In this document: positions 54,340 through 64,000 of the stretch, piece after piece
Numbering within the stretch: position 1 is the stretch's first letter
How the letters are laid out: every line of letters begins with the position of its first letter
Source of the DNA: Anomaloglossus baeobatrachus
Lineage: Eukaryota; Chordata; Amphibia; Anura; Aromobatidae
Reading direction: 5' to 3'
DNA length: 64,000 bases
NCBI RefSeq assembly: GCF_048569485.1
Contig: NC_134364.1
Location: forward strand, 128,565,089-128,629,088
The notes under the pieces: model-generated
Database searches by the model: none
The model's input: the letters and a program-made list of their open reading frames with translations, nothing else
What the model was told of the DNA's origin: nothing
Made by a program: the position numbers and the translations under genes

Positions 54340-54674
54340 TCAGAAAGAGGGACAAACCTTGCTTACTGAACCTGTCCTTCTCCACCCAGATAACAGTCTT
54401 CCCTTCTGAAGTGGGAGTGAATGAGGGGGTGGAAAGTCAGTAAAAAAGTCTACTGAGAGGTGGGTCAAAAAGACTTCTAGAAGGTAAACGTTAGGGAAAT
54501 CCAGCAGGATGGGTTCAGGGTGCCTTGTCTTGGGCACAAATTTCACAAATGAACAAGTATTCATAGCATTCTCAAATTATGGATGGCCATCAAATATTTC
54601 TGGTTACCAGTCGATTAGTACTGTTAATCCCAAGGTGACCTTCAAGCACAGAATCAAGGGGCTCCTGAAGAATA
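54340..54674 (-). mobile_element. Ty3/Gypsy integrase fragment of another lineage (fossil)
   Basis: On the minus strand, integrase-type pieces can be read in short runs: a CEICAQ zinc-region end and then DFFTDFPP and DRFSKQ around the start of the catalytic core, a pattern of Ty3/Gypsy integrases. It does not match the integrases of elements A1 and A2. A small, old, heavily broken piece cut by the solo LTR at 54,675. Confidence 0.5.
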
Positions 54675-55720
54675 TGTAGCACCCAGGGATATGGGGTACT
54701 CGGTTCCGGGCAGTGTACATCTTGGGAATGTCACGGTGGTGGCCGTTACCTGGTTCCGTGCCCTGGGCTCTTTTTATAATGGGGATATTTACAGGGGATT
54801 TGTGAATAAAGTTTATATGTGACGCCACTTGCAGTGTTGCGGTTAAGTGAAGGGAGCCGCCGCTGCAGAATGTCTCTACTGGGGCTGGTGGTATTGGCAG
54901 CTAGTATGGTAGACCCTCCGCAAATAGGGTATTGCCCCAGCGGGTGTATGGTGCAGTGGGCGTTGGACGAAGGGAGTCAAGACAGGTATTCAGTGCAACT
55001 GGTTTACTCACTTGAGATGTTAACTGATTGCCCAAGGCCGGCTGGTTTCACTTCCAGGTCCCCTTCGTCCCAGTGCCAGTTTGGTTCTCTGTTACCTTGT
55101 TCCCCTGCACCTGTCTCTGGTAAGTGGGTCCCCGTGGTATATAACACTAGTGGTCCCCGTTCTGTGGTTGGTCCACTTCTGTCCGCCTAACGGTAGCGTG
55201 AACCCTGTGGGGTTGGAGTCTCTGGTCCTGTCCCCGGTTCTCCCTTTGCTATTGAGTCTTCGGATCCTTTAGGGTCAGCAAGGTCCTTGAAGGTCCCCTT
55301 TGCTGTGCCGGTGTTAACAGGTCGGCTTGAAGCTCTTTCCTGTCTTAGGGTCATGTACCCGTTGGTGCGTAGTTCCGAGAGTACTCCACCGGCAACCACT
55401 TCTCCTGGGTACCAGCTCACCGTCAACCCGAATCAGGACGTTGCTCAGACACACCTTCCCACTCCTGATGTCAACTCTCCACAGTCTACCCCTCCTACCT
55501 GGTCTACTAGTGGACTGGAGTGGCTCCACCTCTAAGCGGCCATCCATTGGTCCCACCCTAGCTAAGCACCATTGTATGGGGGATTTGTTGAGGAAAACTG
55601 GCATTACCTGGGTTTTTGGTGTTACCGGCACTGGGGTTCTGGGTCCCTGAGGGGGTAGGCCCTGCATCCTGGTGATGATACAGAACCTTGTAGCACCCTG
55701 ATGGATTCAGGGGCGCTACA
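54675..55720 (-). repeat. Solo LTR (type E)
   Basis: TGTAGCACCCAGGG...AGGGGCGCTACA, about 1.05 kb, with AATA flanks (54,671-54,674 and 55,721-55,724). It contains GTGACGCCACTTGC near 54,820, the reverse of the internal primer-site-like block. Confidence 0.78.
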
Positions 55721-56805
55721 AATACAACGGTGTTGTACGGCCGCTCCTGTCAGCTTCATGTAGCAGAGTTGGATGCGTCGCGGGACCTCGTGTGGATTAC
55801 GCCGGACCTGGAGGGGTATTTGGGGATTAATAAAGTGGTGAAAGAGGGTGTCTTTTATTCCAAATAAAGTATTTTTTCGGGTGTATGTGTTTATTTACTT
55901 TTACTTACAGGTTAATCATTGTGAGTGTCTCATAGATGCCTGATTAACCTAGTGGCATCTATGGGCTGCTGCCATTAACTCCTTATTACCTCAATTGCCA
56001 CCGCACCAGGGCAATTCGGGATGAGTCGGGTAGAGTCCCGGGACTGTCGCATCTAATGGATGCGGCAATTCCGGGAGGCTGCTGGCTGATATTGTTAGGC
56101 TGGGGGGCTCCCCATCTTGAGAATACCAGCCTTCAGCTGTGTGACTTTTCCTTGGCTGGTATCAAAATTAGGGGGGACCGCACACTGTTTTTTTTTAATT
56201 AATTATTTATTTATTGTACTGCACGATATAGACCCGCCCACTGGCGGCTGTGATTGGTGGCAGTGAGACAGCTGTCACTCAGCGTGGGGGCGGGTCTGAC
56301 TGCAACCAATCATAGGCGCCGGTGGGTGGGGGAAGCAGTGAATACTAGATGGAATTATGAGCGGCCGGCATTTTCAAAAGAGGAAAAGCCGCTGAAGCTT
56401 TGTGACAGCCGTGCAGCGCCGTGATCGGTGAGTATGAGAGGGGGGGGGAGGGGGGAGAGAGAGACCAGGAGTGATTTTAAACGATTTCAACGGTTCTGCT
56501 GGACATGCTGAGCATACGCAGTAGAATGTGATGGAATCCGTCAGCGGATTCCGCCGCTTAGCACATAGCGGCGGAATCCGCCACCATAGACAATCATTAG
56601 ACACTGTGGCGGATTCCAACAACACAAAAAAACGCTACATGCAGCATTCCTTCCGCCCCATGCAGCGTCAAAATAACGACGCTGCGTCGTGCAGCGGATG
56701 CAACGCAGAGATTTGCGTTACAGTGCGTCGTCCATACAAGTCTATGGAGAATAGCGCAGTGCGCTAACGGTGGATTGCGCTGAACGCAGGTGTGAAACCG
56801 GCCTT
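55721..56805. repeat. Nonautonomous DNA-element-like repeat, copy 2 region
   Basis: The left part shares blocks with 53,771-54,339 (GCACCAGGGCAATTC, GGTGTCTTTTATTCC). It ends at about 56,805 with GGTGTGAAACCGGCCTTA, a type of terminus seen on amphibian DNA transposons. The GGATTCCGCC-rich inverted pairs lie at 56,530-56,700. Purine run at 56,432-56,465. No gene. Confidence 0.4.
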
Positions 56806-57140
56806 AACTCCACAACTGCACCAATGAGCACAACTTTCACCATGGAGTCTGGGACACCACACCTCACAGACCAACATAGATTACTATAGCTGGCATGGGC
56901 GGAAGGTTTCCAGACATCAGAAACACCACTGGGCAGAGTGTCAAAATCTTCTGCAATGTGAACAAAGGCCAACTCCCAAATAACAGTCGGCAAAGTATGA
57001 GCAAAACTCCGAGTGACGAACACATCTGAAGTAGGCAGTGAGTCTTTTGAACCTGATCATTTTAATCAACAAAACTTTCACAAAGGTAAAGGAAACAAAA
57101 AACATAAAAAAATATAAAGAGGAGAATGGGGAAAACAAAA
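56806..57140. other. Gene-free stretch
   Basis: Nothing recognised besides an A-rich region at 57,080-57,140 next to the L2 tail. Confidence 0.4.
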
Positions 57141-57147
57141 CACAAGA

Positions 57148-57148
57148 G

Positions 57149-57183
<35 letters not shown>

Positions 57184-60100
57184 TCTTTATTTCTTTAGCG
57201 CCAACATATTCCGCAGCGCTTTACAATGCAGGAGGATCATATACAAACAAGTAACAGTTATAGAAAATACAATATTTCTAAAAAGACAACCCTGCTCGTG
57301 AGAGCTTACAATCTACAATGAGATAAGGAGGGGCAAGGTACAAGTGCTTATTTACAATGACAATCCAAGCATCTCAAGGAAATGGGGCATAAATAATGGC
57401 TGCCTGGACCAGTTGGCCAAAACCTTGAAATGCATTTGGGTGCCATGGAGTTTGACGTGGGGTTATGTTCTGAGAAGGCGTGGAGTGACTATGTGAATTT
57501 AGTTCAGCTAAGGAGTGTGATAGGCTGCCCTAAAAAGATGCGCTTTTAGGGAGCGTCTGAAGCTGATTAAGTTGTGATTTGTCCTAGCTTCTTGGGGTAA
57601 AGCGTTCCAGAGGATTGATGCAGCTCGAGAGAAGTCTTAGATCCGGGAGTGGGAGGTTCGGATTAGTGTGGATGTTAGTCATAAGTCATTTGCAGAGCGT
57701 AAGGAACGGGTGTGGTGATAGACAGAGAGGAGGGGGGAGATGTAGGGGGGTGCCGCACTGTGGAGAACTTTTTGGGTGAGAACAAGCAGTTTGAATTGGA
57801 TCCTGTGATATATGGGTGTGCCGCCCCTGTGTCAGCTGTCGGGCTGCTCGGATCCAGATCCGCGGTGGCTCGAGGGGTCTCAGGGCCCGGGGGGGAGGTC
57901 GTGCGGCTCCTCAAACGAAGGGGGTTATTTACAAGGGATATCTTAGCGTTTGTGACGCCACCTGTGGTTTGTGGTAATTTGGGAGTACCACCGCTCCTGT
58001 TGATAGTACCCGGGGGCGATGGAATGGGGCAGCCAGGTGTTAGGACCCTCCACAGGTAGGGGGGATGCCCCGGGACTCGGTGATGGCGTTGTGGGGTGCC
58101 GTGGGGAGTGCAAGGCCACTTTCGTACTCACTCAGTCCATAAAGCTGACATCGACAACCGAATAAACCAAAGTTCTGGACACCGCTGCCGCTGAGGGGAG
58201 CTAGTTCGTGTCCCGTCCCCGATGGTGTTGCCTGGTGATCCGTGACCTTCCTCCTGGCACTAAGTTACTTCTCTTTTGGTCCCGGTAGTGTGGAGCTAGC
58301 CGGGTCCCGCTCTTCAGTATGGCTAACTGTGGGAGCTTGCTCTCAGGGTTCACACTTGGGATTTTCTGGACCGTATTTGTGGAAAGTCCTATGCCCCTCG
58401 TTGCGCTAGTACCCCGATTTTGGAGCGGGTGGAGAACGGATCTAACCCGCTCTCGTCAGGTAAATTGTCAGGTTGCCTGGAGCTACTTCCTGACCTATGG
58501 TCGACGTACCCCGTTGTGCCCTGGTTCCATCCCGGTGATGGTGCAAGTCCGTCGGCTGTCCTCCTCGACAGTTTCGTGCCCCTTGCCACGATCCCCTGCG
58601 ACCGGCGGTCCAGCTCCTACTAGGTCCAGACCACTGTTTTGTCACCTAGTTACTTCCAAGGAGCCCGGCTTTCCTCCACTTCCTACACTTCACTGACCTA
58701 CTCCTGACACTCCTGACCTGTCCTTAACCAACCCCCCAAGTGGGCGACCCTATTCCACTCAGGCCGTCCACTGGTGTGTCTGATGGGTGTGGTGCAGAGT
58801 GTACCTAGGACTTTGATTGACCGCTGTTGGCAACACCATTAGTTGGGGACCCAACCAAGGAGGAGGTGGATATTGCACAGAAGGGCAGATTGAACAATAC
58901 CCTGTGACGACCTGATAGGCCAGGGCGTCACATGGGCAGCCAGTGCAATGCCTGGCACAGAGAGGAGGCATCCGAGTAGCGGTTAGCCAGGTAGGTGACC
59001 CTGGCTGATCCATTAAGGATGGACTGTAGAGGAGAGAGTCTAGTTAGAGGGAGACCAATTAATAGAGCGTTACAGTAGTCAAGGCGGGAGTGGATCAGGG
59101 CCATGGTGAGGGGTTTTGTCGTTTCCATTGTGAGAAAGGGGCGGATTCTAGAGATGTTCTTGAGGTGCAAGTGACAGGAGTGGGCAAAAGATTGTATATA
59201 GGAGGTGAAGGACAGATTGGTGTCAAGTATAACACCCAGACAGCGAGCATGCTGCCTAGGAGTTATCATGGTGTCACATACAGAGAGGGAGATGTTGGGT
59301 TTAGGGAGGTTAGGAGATGGAGGGAACAGAAGTAGTTCAGTTTTGGAAAGGTTAAGTTTCAGATAGAGAGCAGACATGACGTTGCAAACTGCAGTCAGAC
59401 AGTCACTGGGGTTCTGTAGTACAGTGGGGGTGAGGTCACAGGATGAAGTGTATAGTTGTGTGTCATCAGCATAAAGATGGTACTGGAAGTCAAATCTACT
59501 GATGGTCTCTCCAATTGGGGCAGTGTAGAGGGAGAAAGGAAGAGGGCCGAGGACTGAACCTTGAGGGACCCCAACTGTGAGGGGAAGAGGAGAAGATGTG
59601 GAGCCAGCAAATGATACGCTGAATGAGCGGCCGGAAAGATAGGAAGAGAACCAGGAAAGCACAGTGTCCTTTAGGCCGATAGAATGGTGCATAGAGAGAA
59701 GGGGGTGGTGGTCAACCGTGTCGAAGGCTGCAGAGGGATCAAGTAGAATAAGCAGAGAGTGGTCACCATTACGTTTTGCTGTCAGTAGCTCATTGGTCAC
59801 TTTGACGAGGGCAGTTTCTGTTGAGTGTAGGGGGCGGAAGCCAGACTGTAAAGGATCTAGAAGAGAGTGGCAGGAGAGGTAGCGGGTGAGGCTGGAATAG
59901 ACCAGGGGCTCCAAGAGTTTGGAAATGAAAGGGAGATTGGAGACTGGTCTGTAGTTGTTTGCGCAAGATGGGTCATGAGTAGGTTTTTTTAATAATGGAG
60001 TAATGATAGAGTGTTTAAGGGAGGAGGGGAAGATACCAGAAGAGACAGAGAGATTGAAGATTTTAGTTAGGTGAGTGGTGATGACTGGAGAGAAAGACTG

Positions 60101-61060
60101 GAGTAGGTGTAAAGGAAAGGGATCAGTAGGGCAAGTGGTAGGACGAGAAGAGGAGAGGAGCCTGGAGACTTCTTCCTCTGTGACTGGGTCAAATATGGAG
60201 AGTGATCTGGACGGGATGTGGGGAGGGATGGGAATCATAACGCTTGGTGACTGGGAGCTGATCTCTTGCCGGATGTTTTCTATTTTCTCTGTGAAATGCG
60301 AGGCCAGATCATCAGCATGAAGGTCTGTGACAGGGGTCTGTGCTTTGGGACTGAGGAGGGAATGAAAGGTGTCAAAGAGCTTTTTTGGATGTTGTATAGT
60401 GAGGAGATTAAGGTGGTGAAGTAGGTCTCTTTGGCGAGGTGAAGGGAGGCGTTGTTGGTTCTTAACATGAATTAGTAGTGGATGAAGTTTTCTGGTGTGC
60501 GGGTTTTCCTCCATAGGCGCTCGGCAATCCTAGAGCATCGCTGGAGAAATCGAGTTTGCGATGTGAGCCGGGGCTGTTTTACTCTGTATTTGGTGTTTCT
60601 AAAGGTGAGGGGCGCTACTTGGTCTAGGGTACTTCTGAGTGTGTCATTATAGTGGTTTACAGCCAGATCAGGACAGGACAGTAAGGAGATAGTGGACAGT
60701 GATGAGTGTAGAGAGTCGGTAAATGTCTGAGAGTCGATGGCTTGTAGGTTTTTGAATGTGTGATAGGTGGGAGTATGCTGGGGTGGGCAAGGGTATGTGA
60801 GCTTGAAGGAGAGGATGTTGTGGTCAGAAAGGGGAAGAGATAAGTTATCAAAGTGATAGATGGCGCAGAGGTGGACGGAGACCTGGTCAAAAGTGTTGCC
60901 GTCTTCATGTGTCTCAGAGGAGGAGGAGAGCTGTGAGAGGCCAAAGGAGGTGGTTAGAGGTAGAAGCTGGGATGCAGAACGGGATGTGGGGCTGTTCATG
61001 GTATGTTACAATCTCCTAGGGTAAGGGTTGGTAATTCTGAGGACATGAAGTGCGGCAGCC
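57148..61060 (-). mobile_element. L2-type LINE, 5'-truncated, split by a solo LTR
   Basis: Minus strand. The 3' tail is an (AAT)n run (57,148-57,174) next to GCGCCAACATATTCCGCAGC, the well-known structural 3' end of fish and amphibian L2 elements. The reverse transcriptase lies at about 58,933-60,514 (open for 527 codons: [52 protein letters not shown] and YADDTQLY at the active site). The C-terminal region resumes at 57,300-57,812 beyond the LTR (PPYISPLLSVYHHTRSLRS). Upstream, 60,515-61,060 has endonuclease C-terminal sequence (LSDHNILSF) in another frame. Broken by a frameshift near 60.5 kb and the LTR; the 5' end is missing. Confidence 0.85.
57817..58932 (-). repeat. Solo LTR (type D) in the L2 LINE
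   Basis: TGTGCCGCCCCTGTG...CAGGGCGTCACA, 1,116 bp. TGGG flanks it (57,813-57,816 and 58,933-58,936). It interrupts the LINE reading frame, which continues on both sides. Confidence 0.87.
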
Positions 61061-61859
61061 AGGCTGAAAATGGTCAAGGAACTGGGTGGGAGAAGACTCA
61101 ATTCCATCGTAATCTGGATGTGCTCAATCATCTAAAAAGTGTTAAACCCAGATAAAATAGACGTTTCCATTCTTGGTGTTAATGTTACATCATCTACCAA
61201 TTTTGATTTGTTTCATCCTATTTTGGAAATTGTGTGTGGGTAGAATCCATAGAATAAATTGTTATTTATTCCATTAGTTTTTATATTGGCTTAAGAGTGA
61301 TATCATTATTAAACCCAGAACGCGCAAGCAATTCAATCTACCATAGAAAACAAATGACCTAGCAGGCCTGCGAGGCCCCAGGTATGCGTTCTAGGGTTAA
61401 TAAACAAATGACATATTGAACCCATACCACATGGCTGGCTAACATTTAATTCCAAGATCCATTATGCCTCACTCAATCACAAAGGTCTCCCCAGTCTCCA
61501 ATTCTTTCGATGACATAAAATGATAGACTATATTTGCATTATACAGCTCCACAAAATGGACAACTTAAAGGAGTTTTCCCACTAACAATGTACATTTCAA
61601 CCGGTAGGAATGAAAGCAATTTCCACAACCAGTCTACAGACACTGGTTCCACAGACCATGCCCCTGTACGGTGAGACACGGCCATTACAAAGTACATAGC
61701 AGGGGCACATTTATTAGATTATCTCAACACAGGAATGTGTTTGTTTTCTTTTATATAACATCTAATTGTGGACATTATTATTATTCTAAGATCTATTGAT
61801 TAAAATGTACTTTGTTTGTGGGAAAACTCTTTTAAATACATTTTATTAATCACTACTAA
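61061..61859. other. Gene-free stretch
   Basis: No gene or repeat class recognised. Sequence is AT-rich with no ORF of note. Confidence 0.4.
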
Positions 61860-62330
61860 TTACTGCAACATTTTTTTTTCAAATCAAACATTTTTTATAA
61901 TAGTTTTTCATCTTCAGTGGGAATGGTAGGAAGAACAGCATATTTTTTCATTTGATAACACATTTGCACCTTACATTATGTGGTGCGGTTGCTACATTGA
62001 TGATGCATTTCTAGTGTGGGCAGGTCACATCAAGCTTTGCTCAATACCTTAATGATGATGTCCTCTTATCATGTTTATACTGCTCCATTTCATAAGAAAG
62101 TTTCCAGTAATCTTATATTACATGTAATTAGTCGTCACCAAATTCACACTATCCCCTGTGGGGAAAGGGTAAGAGCTAAACGCAGCTGTTCAACCTCACA
62201 AAAGAATAACAATTAGAGAGACTTTCAACAGTTAGTTGAAATTGCAGAATAATAAAACATAAACAAGATCTAGACAATTATTATTATATAAAAGAATAAT
62301 CCGTCAAATGTCTAGCAACAAATAAAATGA
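61860..62330 (+). mobile_element. Penelope-like reverse transcriptase fragment
   Basis: About 61,985-62,200 reads CYIDDAFLVWAGH (YIDD box), then in a shifted frame SNLILHVISRHQIHTIPCGE and RVRAKRSCS, a pattern I recognise from the C-terminal side of Penelope-like reverse transcriptases (RxKRNCS). Frames change at least twice. No endonuclease domain is seen. Confidence 0.5.
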
Positions 62331-62394
62331 AAATGACTACCCCTTTCAGTCAGCAACATAAAATATATATCTAAATACTCACCAATACTTAATC

Positions 62395-63189
62395 AGGACC
62401 CTATTCTCAAAAATATTACAAATGCAGGCTGTCAGGCAAAAAAAGGCAAAACCTTAGGCAATATATTATCTCCTACTTTATGCAGCAAACAAATGTTAAT
62501 ATCACATGGTGTTCATCCAAAGGATTGCAGAAAAATAGATGCACTGAAAAAAACAATGATTTGCGGATTGCAAAGTAGATCAGTTTATTAACTGTGACAT
62601 GCACCATGTTGTGTGTTGTAGTGAATGTAAAATATGCTACAGAAAATAGACACTTCAATTCCACATAAATCTCCACAAGATGTACTTATACATCATTAAT
62701 GTCACACAAATTATGGAATTCTTAGTAATGCAACATTATGATTTTGATTTTTTTTTTTTTACAAATGCTACATTCAATATCAAGAAATGTTAATGGGTGC
62801 TCAGTATTCACCTTTTCTGGCTAATTTAACTTTGTCCCGGTTGAAGGAGTCTGCTATTTAGGGTTTGGACAATTCTTTTCCTGGAGTATTGGTATGGCAG
62901 GTACATAGATGATGTCCTGATCGCCTGGTCTGGAAATATACTCGCCATACCAACATTCATTGATTATATTAATTCTAATTTTCATAATCAATGTTTTACT
63001 TTTTCTACACACAAAACTGAAATTTCCTTTTTAGATTTGTATTTAGAAAAGTGATTGGCAAACCTATTATAACTTTTATATATCAAAAAACTAGTTCTAG
63101 TAGTACTTATTTATGTACTAATAGTATCCTTTGCATTCACACATTGAAATTTTAAAGGAGTGCTGTCGGTGGTTGCATGGCAGCTTTAA
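62395..63189 (+). mobile_element. Penelope-like element, broken copy 2
   Basis: Matches 17,703-17,939 (62,395-62,640) and 20,700-21,193 (62,700-63,189). The first matching part ends near 62,640, and the middle of the reverse transcriptase seen in copy 1 is missing. The YGRYIDDVLIAW box at about 62,890-62,930 is better preserved than in copy 1. Interrupted by stops. Confidence 0.6.
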
Positions 63190-63648
63190 AAATGACTACT
63201 GTGGAGAGGTTTAGTGCAAGAAGCTCTGTTTACCAGATACCAGGAGTAGTCCTGGCCTCCATCCTTTGAACGATGTAAAGGGATCTGGACTTACACAGGG
63301 TCATCTGGGCTCAGACCATGGTATGGCTGCTGTCTGATGGTGCGGGCTGACAGAAGAGATCAGATATCTGGGTTAGCACGAGGATGGCAGTAAAGGTACA
63401 AAATCAGAAGATACAAAAGTAAGTAAACTGAACAAGGTTAGAATAGGAAGTCAATACAAAAAATAGGAGCTGAGAAGCAGCAGCAAACCAGAAGAACAAA
63501 CAATAACTAGTGGCTAACAGCAATAAGCTGGGAGCTTTAGCAATGTGTGGTGCTTTTGAATTGACTGTAGCAGGGAGCTGATAACTCCAGCTAAACAGCA
63601 CACACATCCTAATTGCCAGATTGGATCACACTAGAGTTCCTAGACACC
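63190..63648. repeat. Dispersed repeat following Penelope-like copy 2
   Basis: Close match to 21,281-21,730 (TACCAGGAGTAGTCCTGG, GAGAAGCAGCAGCAAACC, CAGCACACACATCCTAA). At 63,186-63,189 it keeps the single TTAA where the copy at 21 kb has the MITE. Confidence 0.6.
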
Positions 63649-63916
63649 ATAATCTTTTTTTTATAACTGAGTATTTATTGATTTTTCAACAGAACATTAC
63701 AGTGATAGATCACTCAAAAAAAAAGCATACAGAAATTCAATGCAAGCCATGTAACAAATATAGTAAAGATTAATGGAATTGACAAGACAATGAAATATGA
63801 GGAAGGGAAAGGGAGGAAAGAGCCCTAGCCACCCAAATCCTAGTGGCTGGACAAAGCCTGTGCCATCAAGAGCTTCAAGTCCTGATGTCAAGTCCATTAC
63901 TAGTGCCACCTGCAAA
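63649..63916. other. Gene-free stretch with an A/T-rich tail
   Basis: Begins with a run of T at 63,654-63,662 and CTGAGTATTTATTG, a form often seen at the ends of inserted elements. No gene. It replaces the type E LTR found at this place in copy 1. Confidence 0.35.
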
Positions 63917-64000
63917 ATGAATATAGTGGTGTCTGCTAAGAGATGCAGATTTAACAAGAGCAGGTCTCGGAAGAGATGTGACACTGCCTAATTTTTCCTT
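63917..64000. repeat. Repeat shared with 31,694-31,790, cut by window edge
   Basis: Shares AAGAGCAGGTCTCGGAAGAG and AGATGTGACACTGCCTA with 31,735-31,770. It may mark the far side of the repeat unit that contains the Penelope-like copies. Confidence 0.55.

Noticed and set aside
1-64000. tRNA, rRNA or other structural RNA genes
   Set aside because: No cloverleaf, box or rRNA-like sequence was seen; the tRNA-like match at the primer site is only its complement.

Overview
The window looks like repeat-rich vertebrate nuclear DNA, most likely from an anuran amphibian. It has only two recognisable host genes, both small S100-family calcium-binding protein genes on the minus strand with phase-0 introns. 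Around them lie nested Ty3/Gypsy LTR elements, Tc1/mariner, hAT-like, piggyBac-like and PIF/Harbinger-like DNA transposons, L1, L2 and Penelope-like retroelement remains. There are no operons, CRISPR arrays or prokaryotic features. The organism is inferred from repeat composition and the S100 genes, not from a database match.

Layout. 1-17,125 is a pile of Ty3/Gypsy material: an LTR end, a 5'-lacking gag-pol element (350-5,986), an interrupted Harbinger-like element, a minus-strand nonautonomous element (6,424-9,207), then nonautonomous element B (9,251-17,125) with nonautonomous element C (12,022-16,615) inside one of its LTRs. 17,126-31,700 holds a Penelope-like copy interrupted by an LTR within an LTR (17,940-20,215), then an older LTR (about 21,731-31,694) split by a solo LTR (22,439-23,484) and by a full-length but broken Gypsy element (23,577-31,465). 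31,700-33,900 holds three MITE-type repeats.

34,029-37,453 is an S100A13-like gene; its intron carries a hAT-like MITE and a mariner-like element that itself holds a solo LTR. 37,613-47,740 is all transposons: two Harbinger-like elements, a foldback MITE, a 5'-truncated L1 with a clear target-site duplication, two Tc1 elements (one with an uninterrupted 343-codon transposase), and a mariner-like remnant with a solo LTR. 47,739-49,821 is an S100A16-like gene. Its intron is mostly a 35/36-bp minisatellite, and its reading frame ends inside the mariner-like element's terminal repeat. 50,200-64,000 holds another Tc1, MITEs, an integrase fragment, solo LTRs, an L2-type LINE and Penelope-like remains.

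The elements connect in three ways. The Gypsy LTRs (called A to E here) share an internal 13-base copy of the primer-binding-site motif and a conserved GTGAGTAC. The three nonautonomous elements carry one shared non-pol ORF type in place of gag-pol, and their LTRs and primer sites resemble those of the gag-pol element, which suggests they are mobilised in trans. Target-site duplications let the insertion order be read directly. All coordinates come from reading by eye; family names rest on motifs and recalled family knowledge, not searches.
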